A program made the translations under genes and the position numbers. Under the pieces are notes generated by a model. That model searched no databases and had not been told where the DNA came from. It saw nothing but the letters and a program-made list of their open reading frames with translations. 36,098 bases of DNA from an uncultured Bacteroidales bacterium (GTDB lineage: Bacteria > Bacteroidota > Bacteroidia > Bacteroidales > Marinilabiliaceae), in contig CAKUVM010000013.1 of assembly GCA_934699135.1 (NCBI GenBank), positions 1 to 36,098 on the forward strand, read 5' to 3'. Below, one piece after another: positions 26,424 to 34,788 of the stretch (positions within the stretch are counted from its first letter, which is position 1; each line of letters starts with the position of its first letter).

Positions 26424-26440
26424 TTGGCACGCCGCTTGCC
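26424..26440 (+). promoter_or_regulatory. Sigma-54-like promoter of the LRR surface protein
   Basis: TTGGCACG (26424-26431), four bases, then TTGCC (26436-26440) match the -24/-12 sigma-54 consensus (TTGGCACG-N4-TTGCW) except at the last base. The GG and GC pairs are exactly ten bases apart. The predicted start of transcription near 26451 gives a leader of about 60 bases to the ATG at 26513. No TAnnTTTG box is present in this gap. Confidence 0.55.
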
Positions 26441-26512
26441 GTAGAAAGATACCAAATGAAGTATGGCTGGGCGGCATTAGTCCGCAAATGGCGCAAAAGA
26501 TCAACAACTACT

Positions 26513-28747
26513 ATGAATATGGAAATTACAAAGTTTTCTTTCGGGCTGCTGCCCTTCATCGCCGCGTTGGCTGTCACCCCCGCTTGGGCCGACGGCGTGG
26601 TGGACTATGACGGTGGGCGCTATAGGATCACGGGGACTGACCCCGCCACCGCCGAGGTGGTATCCTGTAAACCCGATTGGGCCACAAGCACCAACGTAAT
26701 TCCCGCGTCCGTGACGATTGACGGCGTGGAATATGCCGTGACGAGCGTGGCCAAAGACGCGGCCACAAACTGCGCCAATGTCTCCATCCCCGCCTCGGTC
26801 ACCCGCATCGCCGCCAACGCCTTTAGCGGCAATCAGATAACGGGCATAACCGTCGACCCGGCCAACACCTCGTTCCGAGCATCTGACGGCGTGGTCTATA
26901 CGGCGGATATGAAGAAAGCCGTCACAAGTGGCGGTGGTGTCACGGCGGTCAACATCTCCGAGGGCGTAGTGGAGGTGGCGGACAGCGCTTTCTATGACCG
27001 TTTCCGCGCCACATCGCTCTCGCTCCCATCCTCGCTCCGCAAGATCGGCCAGGCCGCTTTCTACCGCCTCTCAATGTCGTCGGTGGAGATTCCCGAGGGT
27101 GTGACGGAAATCCCGGCCAACGCCTTTGCCTTGTGCAACAACTTGTCTCAACTCACGCTCCCCTCCTCGCTCGTCTCCATTGGAGACAGGGCTTTCTATG
27201 ACTGCCAGAAAGTCAAGAGCCTTGTCGTCCCCGAGGGCGTGGCCATCATCGGCAAGCAGGCTTTTGACAATGTCTATTTTGACGCGCTCTACCTGCCCAG
27301 CACTCTCCGCGACGTTGCCGCGGACGCTTTCGCGGCCGGATGGCCCAAAGAGATCACCGTGGCCATGGACGAGCCCGTGGAGATAACGCTCCACATCGAT
27401 GGGCAGGCCACGGTCAAGATTCCCGCCGGCACGAGGGAGAAATATGAGAAGCTGTGGGGACTCTCTGGCAACCTCAAATATGAGGAGGTGGATAACAACT
27501 CGCTAAGCGTAAGATATTTGACCGATGGCAACGGCTTCGTGAAGCTCTATAGCGGCTTTGCCGACTGGTCCATCGTGGTGGCCACGCCCTATGCCGGCTT
27601 CAGCCTCAACCGCGCCGAGAGGGACGGGGGCGAGGCCGTGCCTTTCACGGTGCGAGACGACGGCAAGATAAGGTTTGACAACCTTCAGAAAGACGACGTC
27701 ATAACCGTCTATTTCTCATCTCGTGTCACCTTCTCCGCCCGAAACGGCGTCATCAAGAGCCAGAAGTTCACCTCCGCCACGGCTGCCACGGTCTGCGTCG
27801 AGGCCAACGGTGGCTACAAGTTCAGCCATGTGGAGAAAAATGGCCAACTGCTTGAAGGCGTGGAGCCCTCGGCCGATGGCCGAGTCTCTTTCTCCGACCT
27901 TGCCGATGGAGACGACATTGTCTTCATCTTCGAGAAGGCGGAGCCGGAAGTCTTCTTCACCACAGATGGCCGCGGCCGCGTGATTAGCGTGAGCGTTGAG
28001 AGCGCGATGGCCAAGGTCATAATAGAGGCCGAGGATGGTTATGTCTACGACCGCCTCACGAAAGAGGGCGCGGACTGCGCCATCTCTCTGCAAGACGGCG
28101 AGAGGCTAGTGGTGCCAGACGTGAAAGACGGTGATGTCTACGTGGTCAACTTTAAAGATTTCGCGGCATCGGCCACGTTCCGCACCGATGGCCACGGCTC
28201 CATCGTGGCCACCGACTTTGACCGCCGCGACGCCACCCTTACCATCATCCCCGCCGAGGGCTACGCCTATGAAAAGGTGACAACCGATGGCCAAGACTGC
28301 GGCATCATGCTCACCGATGGAGACAAGCTCACCATCCGTGTGGAAAAAGAGGGTGAGACTTACGAAGTCTGCTTCGTTGAGATTGCCAAACTGGCCAATT
28401 TCATCACAGACGGCCACGGCGCGATAACGGACATAGACCCCAAGGGCTCGTCCGTCAAGCTCACGGTCTTGCCAGACGAGGGCTACGTCTTCGGCTCTGT
28501 CTCCACACTGGCGGGCGATGACTGCGCCACCATAGTCAAGGGAGACAAGGTGACGGTGGACGACATCCGCGCCGGGGAGACCTATGTGGTCCATTTCGAG
28601 ACCAGGCCCACGGCTCTGCCGGAGCCTGGCGCAGACCCCGCGGAGACCGAGGTCTATGACCTGAGCGGCCGCAAGGTCGGCCCCGCGGGTCGTGGCCTGG
28701 TCATCATCCGCGGCGGTGGCCGGGCGCGCCTCGCGCATAAGAGGTAA
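26513..28747 (+). CDS. BspA-like leucine-rich-repeat surface protein with C-terminal beta-repeats
   Basis: 744 aa from the ATG at 26513 (26519 is equally possible); the frame is open further upstream but only this start gives a signal peptide (cleavage after TPAWA, about residue 26). Residues about 60-285 are LRR_5/BspA-type repeats, with recurrent ADSAFYDRF, GQAAFYRLS, GDRAFYDCQ and GKQAFDNVY units, each followed by an LPSSL or IPEGV turn. Residues about 333-697 contain five tandem 72-75-residue beta-repeats. The tail (about 704-744) has VYDLSGRKVGPAGRGLVIIR, the pattern of a type A type-IX-secretion C-terminal signal. Likely a surface protein binding host or food macromolecules; not an enzyme by any visible motif. 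The upstream sigma-54-like site implies specialised regulation. Confidence 0.85.
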   Translation: MNMEITKFSFGLLPFIAALAVTPAWADGVVDYDGGRYRITGTDPATAEVVSCKPDWATSTNVIPASVTIDGVEYAVTSVAKDAATNCANVSIPASVTRIAANAFSGNQITGITVDPANTSFRASDGVVYTADMKKAVTSGGGVTAVNISEGVVEVADSAFYDRFRATSLSLPSSLRKIGQAAFYRLSMSSVEIPEGVTEIPANAFALCNNLSQLTLPSSLVSIGDRAFYDCQKVKSLVVPEGVAIIGKQAFDNVYFDALYLPSTLRDVAADAFAAGWPKEITVAMDEPVEITLHIDGQATVKIPAGTREKYEKLWGLSGNLKYEEVDNNSLSVRYLTDGNGFVKLYSGFADWSIVVATPYAGFSLNRAERDGGEAVPFTVRDDGKIRFDNLQKDDVITVYFSSRVTFSARNGVIKSQKFTSATAATVCVEANGGYKFSHVEKNGQLLEGVEPSADGRVSFSDLADGDDIVFIFEKAEPEVFFTTDGRGRVISVSVESAMAKVIIEAEDGYVYDRLTKEGADCAISLQDGERLVVPDVKDGDVYVVNFKDFAASATFRTDGHGSIVATDFDRRDATLTIIPAEGYAYEKVTTDGQDCGIMLTDGDKLTIRVEKEGETYEVCFVEIAKLANFITDGHGAITDIDPKGSSVKLTVLPDEGYVFGSVSTLAGDDCATIVKGDKVTVDDIRAGETYVVHFETRPTALPEPGADPAETEVYDLSGRKVGPAGRGLVIIRGGGRARLAHKR
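27509..28601 (+). repeat. Five tandem ~220-base repeats encoding beta-domains
   Basis: Within the LRR protein gene, units begin near 27509, 27725, 27950, 28172 and 28394 (spacing 216, 225, 222, 222). At protein level each starts with a V/A-x-F-x-T-D-G-x-G-like motif (for example VFFTTDGRGR, ATFRTDGHGS, ANFITDGHGA) and contains a central E/D-G-Y and a terminal YxVxF strand. They resemble divergent InlB B-repeat/Listeria-Bacteroides repeat domains. The last three are most alike, suggesting recent duplication. Confidence 0.75.
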
Positions 28748-28767
28748 AGCTCCCCCGTCTTCCCATT

Positions 28768-28824
28768 CCAAGGGGTGCGGAAGCGGCCACGGCGGCCGCT
28801 TCCGCGCCCCTTGGGCGTATTTTT
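28768..28824 (+). terminator. Very strong intrinsic terminator after the LRR gene
   Basis: Arms 28768-28788 and 28794-28814 pair along 21 positions with a single T-G mismatch (12-bp inner arm GCGGAAGCGGCC against GGCCGCTTCCGC, loop ACGGC), followed by GCGTA and a run of five T. It separates the LRR gene from the etf operon. Confidence 0.9.
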
Positions 28825-28891
28825 GCGAGCCGGGATGCGCTTCGCGGCCTCATTTTGTGGCCTCGGCGGGCGAAATAACGGCGAAATAAAG

Positions 28892-28899
28892 TAATTTTG
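28892..28899 (+). promoter_or_regulatory. Candidate -7 box of the etfBA-acd operon
   Basis: TAATTTTG is an exact TAnnTTTG match in an AT-rich stretch 47 bases before the etfB start. No -33 TTTG is at the ideal spacing. Confidence 0.55.
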
Positions 28900-28946
28900 T
28901 ACCTAACTACTTAAAAAATATTTACCTAATAATATTAGACGACATA

Positions 28947-29822
28947 ATGGGATACAAGATCATTGTCCTCGCCAAGCAGGTGCCCGACACTCGCAATGTC
29001 GGCCCCGACGCGATGACTCCCGAAGGGACCGTCAACCGCGCGGCGCTGCCCGCCGTGTTCAACCCCGAGGACCTCAACGCCCTCGAGCAGGCGCTCCGCC
29101 TCAAGGATGCCAACCCCGGCTCCACCATCACTATGCTGACCATGGGCTTGCCCAAGGCCACCGAGGTGCTCCGCGAGGGCCTCTTCCGCGGCGTGGACGA
29201 GACGGTGCTGCTGACCGACCGCGCCCTGGGCGGCGCCGACACATTGGCCACGAGCTACACCCTGGCGCAAGGCATCAAGAAGATTGGCGGCTATGACATA
29301 ATCCTCTGCGGCCGTCAGGCCATTGACGGAGACACCGCGCAGGTGGGCCCGCAGGTGGCTGAGAAACTCGGCCTCACGCAGATCACCTATACCGAGGAGA
29401 TCCTGAGCGTCAAGGACGGCAAGATCACCGCCAAGCGCCATATCGACGGAGGTGTCGAGACCGTGGAGGGCCCGCTGCCCATCGTGGTCACCGTCAACGG
29501 CTCCGCCGCTCCATGCCGCTCCCGCAACGCCAAGCTCGTCATGAAGTTCAAGAAAGCCAAGACCACGCAAGAGATAGCCGCCCTCACTGACGAGGACGAG
29601 AAAGCCTTCTACGCCGCGCGACCCTACCTCGCCATCAAGCAATATGGCGCAGCCGACATCGATGCCGACCCCGCGCAGATCGGCAAAGCCGGCTCGCCCA
29701 CCAATGTCAAGGCCGTCAAGAGCATCGTCTTCACGGCCAAAGAGAGCAAGAGCTTCACGGCCAGCGACAACGACATCGACAGCCTAATGGCCGAGCTCAT
29801 CGCCAGCAACACCATAGGCTAA
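28947..29822 (+). CDS. etfB: Electron transfer flavoprotein subunit beta
   Basis: 291-aa EtfB/FixA subunit, the AMP-binding half of the ETF dimer that accepts electrons from acyl-CoA dehydrogenases. The N-terminus IIVLAKQVPDT and the ETF-beta signature CGRQAIDGDTAQVGPQVAEKLG-like block (about residues 117-138) are clear. The alpha subunit follows 25 bases later, then an acyl-CoA dehydrogenase: a complete electron-input module in one operon. The length is above the classical 250-260 aa because of an extended C-terminus (about 225-291), as in many anaerobe EtfB proteins. I cannot decide from sequence whether it takes part in electron bifurcation. Confidence 0.94.
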   Translation: MGYKIIVLAKQVPDTRNVGPDAMTPEGTVNRAALPAVFNPEDLNALEQALRLKDANPGSTITMLTMGLPKATEVLREGLFRGVDETVLLTDRALGGADTLATSYTLAQGIKKIGGYDIILCGRQAIDGDTAQVGPQVAEKLGLTQITYTEEILSVKDGKITAKRHIDGGVETVEGPLPIVVTVNGSAAPCRSRNAKLVMKFKKAKTTQEIAALTDEDEKAFYAARPYLAIKQYGAADIDADPAQIGKAGSPTNVKAVKSIVFTAKESKSFTASDNDIDSLMAELIASNTIG

Positions 29823-29847
29823 CACCCAAACTCACGAAAAGACACAA

Positions 29848-30885
29848 ATGAACAACGTATTCGTATATTGCGAGCTCGAAGGCGCCAAGGTGGCCGACGT
29901 GAGCCTTGAGCTCCTCACCAAGGGACGCAAGCTGGCCAATGAGCTCGGTGTGAAACTCGAGTGCCTCTGCATAGGCCACAACCTCGACGGCGTCGAGAAG
30001 CAGGTGATGCCATATGGCGTGGACAAGGTGCACATCTTCGATGCCGAGGGTCTCTTCCCCTACACCTCGCTGCCTCACACCTCCGCGGTCGTCAACCTCT
30101 TCAAGGAGGAGCAGCCGCAAATCTGCCTCCTCGGCGCCACGGTCATTGGCCGCGACCTCGGCCCGCGCGTCTCTTCCGCGCTCCACTCCGGCCTCACGGC
30201 CGACTGTACGCAGCTTGAGATAGGCAGCTTCGACATGAAGGTCAAGGAGGGTGACAAGATGGTGGATAAGCACTACGAGAACCAGCTCTACCAGATCCGC
30301 CCCGCTTTCGGCGGCTCCATCATCGCCACCATCGTCAATCCAGAGCATCGCCCGCAGATGGCCACCGTCCGCGACGGCGTCATGAAGAAAGAGATTCTCG
30401 ATGAGAACTACAAGGGGGAGGTCGTCCGCCACGATGTGGCCAAATACGTCCCCTCGACCGACTATGTCGTCAAGGTCATCGACCGCCATGTCGAGGCCGC
30501 CAAGAACAACCTCAAAGGCGCGCCCATCGTCGTGGCCGGCGGCTATGGCGTAGGCTCCAAAGAGGGCTTTGACAAGCTCTTCGAGCTGGCCAAGGAACTC
30601 CACGCCGAGGTCGGCGCCAGCCGAGCCGCAGTCGACGCCGGGTGGGTCGATCACGACCGGCAGATCGGCCAGACGGGCGTCACCGTAAGGCCCAAGCTCT
30701 ACATTGCGTTCGGCATCTCTGGGCAGATTCAGCACATCGCCGGAATGCAAGACAGCTCCATGATCATCTCCGTCAACTCCGACCCTGAGGCCCCCATCAA
30801 CAAGATTGCCGACTACGTCATCACCGGCACCGTCGAGGAGGTCATCCCCAAGATGATTAAGTATTACAAGAAAAACAGCAAGTAA
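29848..30885 (+). CDS. etfA: Electron transfer flavoprotein subunit alpha
   Basis: 345-aa EtfA/FixB subunit carrying the catalytic FAD. The C-terminal FAD domain is typical: VVAGGYGVGSKEGFDKLFELA (an EtfA block at about residues 228-248), GASRAAVDAGWVDHDRQIGQTG, PKLYIAFGISGQIQHIAGM and SVNSDPEAPINKIADYVITG. The N-terminal Rossmann-like domain begins NNVFVYCELEGAKVADVSLE. It sits between etfB and the acyl-CoA dehydrogenase with short gaps (25 and 11 bases), so it is a single transcript. Confidence 0.95.
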   Translation: MNNVFVYCELEGAKVADVSLELLTKGRKLANELGVKLECLCIGHNLDGVEKQVMPYGVDKVHIFDAEGLFPYTSLPHTSAVVNLFKEEQPQICLLGATVIGRDLGPRVSSALHSGLTADCTQLEIGSFDMKVKEGDKMVDKHYENQLYQIRPAFGGSIIATIVNPEHRPQMATVRDGVMKKEILDENYKGEVVRHDVAKYVPSTDYVVKVIDRHVEAAKNNLKGAPIVVAGGYGVGSKEGFDKLFELAKELHAEVGASRAAVDAGWVDHDRQIGQTGVTVRPKLYIAFGISGQIQHIAGMQDSSMIISVNSDPEAPINKIADYVITGTVEEVIPKMIKYYKKNSK

Positions 30886-30896
30886 GAGAGAACCCA

Positions 30897-32606
30897 ATGG
30901 CCAACTATTATAGCGAGACCCCCGAGCTCAAGTATCACCTCGGGCATCCCCTCATGAAGCGAATCGTCGAGCTCAAGGAGCGAAACTTCGCAGACAAGGA
31001 CAAATTCGACTATGCGCCGCAGAACCTCGACGACGCCCTGGACAACTATGACCGAGTCCTCGACATCGTCGGCGAGATATGTGGCGAGGTCATCGGCCCC
31101 AACGCCGAGGGCGTTGACCATGACGGCCCCAAGTGCGAGAACGGCCGCGTCACCTACGCCCCTGGCACCAGCGTCAACCTCGATGCCACCCGCAAGGCGG
31201 GCCTTATGGGCATGGCCATGCCGCGCCGCTTCGGTGGCCTCAACTTCCCCATTGTCCCCTACATCATGGCCGCCGACATGGTCAGCAGCGCCGACGCGGG
31301 CTTCGAGAACCTCTGGGGGTTGCAGGACTGCGCCGAGACGCTCTATGAGTTTGGCAATGAGGATCAGAAGCAGCGTTTCCTGACCCGCGTGTGCGCCGGC
31401 GAGACCATGAGCATGGATCTCACCGAGCCCGACGCCGGTTCCGACCTCCAGAGCGTCATGCTCAAGGCCACCTATAGCGAGGCCGATGGCTGCTGGCTCC
31501 TCAACGGCGTCAAGCGTTTCATCACCAATGGCGACGCCGACATTCATCTCGTCCTTGCCCGCTCCGAAGAGGGCACCAAAGACGGCCGCGGACTCTCCAT
31601 GTTCATATATGACAAGCGTCAGGGTGGGGTGGACGTGCGCCGCATCGAGAACAAGATGGGCATCAAGGGTTCGCCCACCTGCGAGCTGGTCTACAAGAAC
31701 GCTCACGCCGAGCTTTGTGGAGACCGTAAGCTTGGCCTCATCAAATACGTCATGGCCCTCATGAACGGCGCCCGCCTCGGCATCGCCGCGCAGGGCGTGG
31801 GCATCAGCCAGGCCGCCTACAACGAGGCCCTCGCCTACGCCAAAGACCGTCGCCAGTTTGGCAAGGCCATCATAGAGTTCCCCGCCGTGGCCGACATGCT
31901 CTCCACCATCAAGGCTAAGCTCGACGCCAGCCGCGCCCTGCTCTACGAGACGGCACGTTTTGTGGACGTGTACAAGGCTCTGGACGACATCAGCAAAGAG
32001 CGCAAGCTCACGCCGGAGGAGCGTCAGGAGCAGAAGAAATATTCCAAGCTCGCCGACGCCTTCACGCCTCTCGCCAAGGGTATGGGCTCTGAGTTCGCCA
32101 ACCAGAACACCTACGACTGCATCCAGATCCACGGCGGCTCCGGCTTCATGAAGGAGTATAAGTGCGAGCGCATCTATCGCGACGCGCGCATCACCTCCAT
32201 CTACGAGGGCACCACACAGCTGCAGGTCGTGGCCGCCATCCGCTACGTCACCAGCGGCGCCTACGCCGCCAAGATCAGCGAGTATGACCAGATGCCCGTG
32301 GCCCCGGAGCTAGACGTCTTCAAGAACAAGCTTAAAGACATGGCGGACAGGACACAGATGGCCGTCAACCAGATCAACGAGGCCAAGAATCAGGAGCTTC
32401 ACGACCTCGTGGCGCGCCGCCTCTACGAGATGACCGCCTACACCGTCATGGGCTACCTCATCCTTCAAGATGCCACCAACGCTCCCGAGCTCTTCGGCAC
32501 CTCCGCCCGCGTCTTCGTGCGCTACGCCGAGGCCGAGGTCGAGAAACACATGACCTTCATCCGCAAGTTCCAAATGGAGAGCCTCGCCGACTACCGCAAG
32601 GCGTAA
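30897..32606 (+). CDS. Acyl-CoA dehydrogenase
   Basis: 569-aa flavoenzyme introducing an alpha-beta double bond into acyl-CoA and passing electrons to the adjacent ETF. Family blocks: MAMPRRFGGLNFP, MDLTEPDAGSDL (FAD/substrate binding), FITNGDADIHLVLARSEEG, QGVGISQAAYNEALAYAKDR, RRQFGKAIIEFPAVADML-like helix, IHGGSGFMKEYKCERIYRDARI-type block and IYEGT with catalytic base E437. It is longer than the common 380-residue dehydrogenases; the extra C-terminal helical domain (about 455-569) places it with the ~570-600-aa class often found with etfBA in Bacteroidota. Chain-length preference is not deducible; the reductive direction (as a butyryl-CoA or related dehydrogenase) is possible. Confidence 0.93.
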   Translation: MANYYSETPELKYHLGHPLMKRIVELKERNFADKDKFDYAPQNLDDALDNYDRVLDIVGEICGEVIGPNAEGVDHDGPKCENGRVTYAPGTSVNLDATRKAGLMGMAMPRRFGGLNFPIVPYIMAADMVSSADAGFENLWGLQDCAETLYEFGNEDQKQRFLTRVCAGETMSMDLTEPDAGSDLQSVMLKATYSEADGCWLLNGVKRFITNGDADIHLVLARSEEGTKDGRGLSMFIYDKRQGGVDVRRIENKMGIKGSPTCELVYKNAHAELCGDRKLGLIKYVMALMNGARLGIAAQGVGISQAAYNEALAYAKDRRQFGKAIIEFPAVADMLSTIKAKLDASRALLYETARFVDVYKALDDISKERKLTPEERQEQKKYSKLADAFTPLAKGMGSEFANQNTYDCIQIHGGSGFMKEYKCERIYRDARITSIYEGTTQLQVVAAIRYVTSGAYAAKISEYDQMPVAPELDVFKNKLKDMADRTQMAVNQINEAKNQELHDLVARRLYEMTAYTVMGYLILQDATNAPELFGTSARVFVRYAEAEVEKHMTFIRKFQMESLADYRKA

Positions 32607-32634
32607 GTCCGCGACTCGCTCAGACGAGCCACAA

Positions 32635-32681
32635 GAAGCCCCTCCGCACCACACACAGGCCCGGAGGGGCTTCCTCTTTTT
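32635..32681 (+). terminator. Intrinsic terminator after the acyl-CoA dehydrogenase gene
   Basis: Perfect 12-bp stem GAAGCCCCTCCG (32635-32646) with CGGAGGGGCTTC (32662-32673), 15-base loop, then CTCTTTTT. The hairpin also sits just past the 3' end of the opposing recombinase gene. Confidence 0.9.
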
Positions 32682-32685
32682 CTGC

Positions 32686-33645
32686 CTACTCTCCCAACCG
32701 CTTCACCATCTTGAAGATGCAGCGTTTCTTCTGCTCCATGTCGGGGTGCACGTAGGTGTTCAGGGTGGTGGAGATGTTAGAGTGGCCCAGCAGCACGCTC
32801 ACCGTCTTGTAGTCGCAGTTGCACTCTATGCAGCGCGTGGCGAAGCTGTGCCGCAGGCTGTGATATTTGATGCGCGGGATGCCCAGCCGTTCCAGCAGAC
32901 GGTAGTAATGGTTGCGATAGGCGCGCGGCTCGGTGGGGCGCTCGCTGTTTGAGATGACGAAAAAATCATCGTTCATCACTTTCTTCAGGTGCCGCGTCAT
33001 CTTCATCAGCTCCTGCGACATCGGAATCTCGCGGCGCGAGCTGGCCGTCTTGGGCGGCCCCTCCACCACACGCGTCCGCCGCCCCTCCGTTCCCTCAGCG
33101 GGGATGCGCTCCAGCGTCCGCCGCACGCATATCACGCCGCGCTCCGTGTCGATGTCCGCCCAGCGGAGGCCGCACACCTCGCCAATGCGCAGCCCTGCCG
33201 TCAGGCTGATGTATATGCCCAGCCCGTCGCATGAGAAATTGCGGCGGATGTGGCTCAAAATCTTGCGGTGCTGCGCAATGGTCAATATCTCAATGGCGGC
33301 CGCCTCCGCCACGGTGGGGTACTTCACCTCCCACTCGCAGTGCGCCATCCAGCCGTTCTTCACGCCGAACTTCATCACCATCTTCAGCACAATGAGGATG
33401 TCTTTCACCGTCTTGACGCTCAGCCCCTCATCCAGCTTCCGCAAGGCGAACTCCTGCACGCCGCTCTCGCTCAGGGCGCGGCACTCCCCGAAACACGGCA
33501 AGATGTGGTTCTTCAGCATAAGCCCGTAGGCCGCCAGCGATGCCGGCTTCACCAGCCGCCGCTTATATGCCCGCCACTCTTCCGCGATCTCGCCCAAAGT
33601 TCTTGATTCCATACTCTTCCAAATTAAAGGTTTAACATACCCCAT
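32686..33645 (-). CDS. Tyrosine recombinase (phage-integrase family)
   Basis: 319-aa site-specific recombinase. The N-terminal SAM-like core-binding domain covers about residues 16-110. The catalytic domain shows R153 (GLRIGEVCGL), K199 (PPKTASS), H262-x-x-R265 (YHSLRHSF), H288 (LLGHSNISTT) and the nucleophile Y298 (NTYVH), so it is complete. In Bacteroidales such recombinases are often found beside type I hsdS genes and invert specificity segments; the hsdS gene 1.2 kb away fits, but an integrase of a mobile element is equally possible. No attachment site was identified. The start at 33645 is the longest; M12 is an alternative. Confidence 0.92.
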   Translation of the reverse strand: MGYVKPLIWKSMESRTLGEIAEEWRAYKRRLVKPASLAAYGLMLKNHILPCFGECRALSESGVQEFALRKLDEGLSVKTVKDILIVLKMVMKFGVKNGWMAHCEWEVKYPTVAEAAAIEILTIAQHRKILSHIRRNFSCDGLGIYISLTAGLRIGEVCGLRWADIDTERGVICVRRTLERIPAEGTEGRRTRVVEGPPKTASSRREIPMSQELMKMTRHLKKVMNDDFFVISNSERPTEPRAYRNHYYRLLERLGIPRIKYHSLRHSFATRCIECNCDYKTVSVLLGHSNISTTLNTYVHPDMEQKKRCIFKMVKRLGE

Positions 33646-33698
33646 AATTAACGGAAAGAGACGGGTTTTGCCGCCACCTGGTTAGGGCGGATGCGCGC

Positions 33699-33914
33699 CT
33701 AAAACTCCTTTATCAGCTCATTATACAGGTCTACCGGCCCCAGATGCCAATATTTGGTGCTTTCGGTGGACAGCTTCTTGTATAGCTGTGAGTGGTAAAT
33801 GCGTCGTAGGCATTCTTGAATCGGAAAACCGTAATCTTCACGCATATATTCCACAAGCCAGCAAATCTTGCCCGGAATAAGCAAGTGTAGGTTGCTTTGA
33901 TTTATTTTGAACAT
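33699..33914 (-). CDS. Small partner protein downstream of DUF3990 gene
   Basis: 71-aa cytosolic protein, no formally recognised domain, with the striking segments KICWLVEYMREDYG and LRRIYHSQLYKKLSTESTKYW. Its start overlaps the end of the DUF3990 gene by 13 bases, so translation is coupled. Proteins of this kind commonly accompany DUF3990 genes in gut Bacteroidota and Bacillota; this is recollection of gene neighbourhoods rather than a computed match. It may be an antitoxin or a second partner. AT-rich relative to the surrounding chromosome. Confidence 0.72.
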   Translation of the reverse strand: MFKINQSNLHLLIPGKICWLVEYMREDYGFPIQECLRRIYHSQLYKKLSTESTKYWHLGPVDLYNELIKEF

Positions 33915-34390
33915 ACCTTGAATGCTTTGATGAAGCGTATGGTTGTCAACGCTTTTTCTGTATGGAATAAATACTGGTCAACCAGCTTGTACGTTTGCAG
34001 TTCATGTATTAGGGTCTCTACACCTATAGCCCCCGATTCATATAATCCGAACTGGAGATACACCTTGTCATTTGCCACTGGGCCATATACGATGTCGTAA
34101 TCATGCACAAATCCTTTTTTTGTCCGATTTTTCATGACGAAATCAGCCCATTCTTCTGTTGGCTCGGTAAAAATGAGGCTTTTGAGTTCAGCCATTCTAC
34201 TTTTGTCGAAGTCGTAGATGTTAACAAAACCACAAGAAACGTTGTTTTCAAGCATACGTCTCCCCACCCATTCCTTAGCTTGTCGTTCTGAAGTCGTGGT
34301 GTAAAACCCTTTGCCATAATCAAGCAAGCGGTTCGGTTTTATGATCTTAGGGTTCTCTACAATCTCTAAGCTCCCGTGATATATTTTCAT
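33902..34390 (-). CDS. DUF3990 protein, ADP-ribosyltransferase-like, possible toxin
   Basis: 162 aa. The N-terminus has KIYHGS (about residues 2-7) and then LDYGKGFYTTTSERQAKEWVGRR (about 23-45), the pattern of DUF3990, a family related in fold to ADP-ribosyltransferases, where the HGS and G-x-GFYTT motifs help bind NAD. A C-terminal glutamate candidate lies in SGAIGVETLIHEL. It lies between two short genes, 8 bases after one and overlapping the other. The arrangement resembles a toxin with one or two antitoxins; activity and target are inference. Lower GC than the neighbours suggests horizontal origin. Confidence 0.75.
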   Translation of the reverse strand: MKIYHGSLEIVENPKIIKPNRLLDYGKGFYTTTSERQAKEWVGRRMLENNVSCGFVNIYDFDKSRMAELKSLIFTEPTEEWADFVMKNRTKKGFVHDYDIVYGPVANDKVYLQFGLYESGAIGVETLIHELQTYKLVDQYLFHTEKALTTIRFIKAFKVCSK

Positions 34391-34398
34391 TCTTGTTC

Positions 34399-34611
34399 CT
34401 ATTTCCTATGCTCGATGAATTCGTCAATCTCTTCAATCAGCCATTGCCTGCCTTGCGTATGAAGAGGTTCAAAGCATTTGCATAGGTAATCCGTGACATT
34501 GTACTTTGCAAATAAGTCAAGAACGTCTTTGCCTGACATTCCTTTTGCAGCCCCATACTCTTCTATGCAGAATGCAACGAAAAGGGCTATATCTTTCTCT
34601 TTTTTGCTCAT
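34399..34611 (-). CDS. DUF3791-type small protein upstream of DUF3990 gene
   Basis: 70-aa helical protein of DUF3791 type: IALFVAFCIEEYGAAKGMSG, DLFAKYNVTDYLCKCFEPLH, then TQGRQWLIEEIDEFI. It is the first gene of a three-gene minus-strand unit and has an unusually strong Shine-Dalgarno site. As first gene with strong translation and small size it is the natural antitoxin candidate for the DUF3990 product; untested inference. Confidence 0.78.
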   Translation of the reverse strand: MSKKEKDIALFVAFCIEEYGAAKGMSGKDVLDLFAKYNVTDYLCKCFEPLHTQGRQWLIEEIDEFIEHRK

Positions 34612-34615
34612 TTTG

Positions 34616-34624
34616 TCCTCCTTT
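34616..34624 (-). promoter_or_regulatory. Strong Shine-Dalgarno site for the DUF3791 gene
   Basis: On the minus strand AAAGGAGGA (34624-34616) lies with its GGAGG core 5 bases before the ATG at 34611. Such sites are rare in this window, where most genes show only A-rich leaders, which supports foreign origin or high expression. Confidence 0.75.
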
Positions 34625-34788
34625 CTGTGGCTCAGCCACGTGCGTGTGGCGTCGCGACGTCATTTGCCGGGCGTGACAGAGCCCGTCCGTGCGTCTGCCC
34701 ATTTTTGCCCTACGCCTTTATTACGCTAAAATAACGATTTTTTATCACGCCAATTCATTGCGAAAGGCCGCGTTTTGGGCGGAGGCTG

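Noticed and set aside
30864..32132. Long minus-strand open frame across the acyl-CoA dehydrogenase gene
   Set aside because: Shadow of an unmistakable gene; Leu/Val/Gly/His-rich translation typical of antisense reading.
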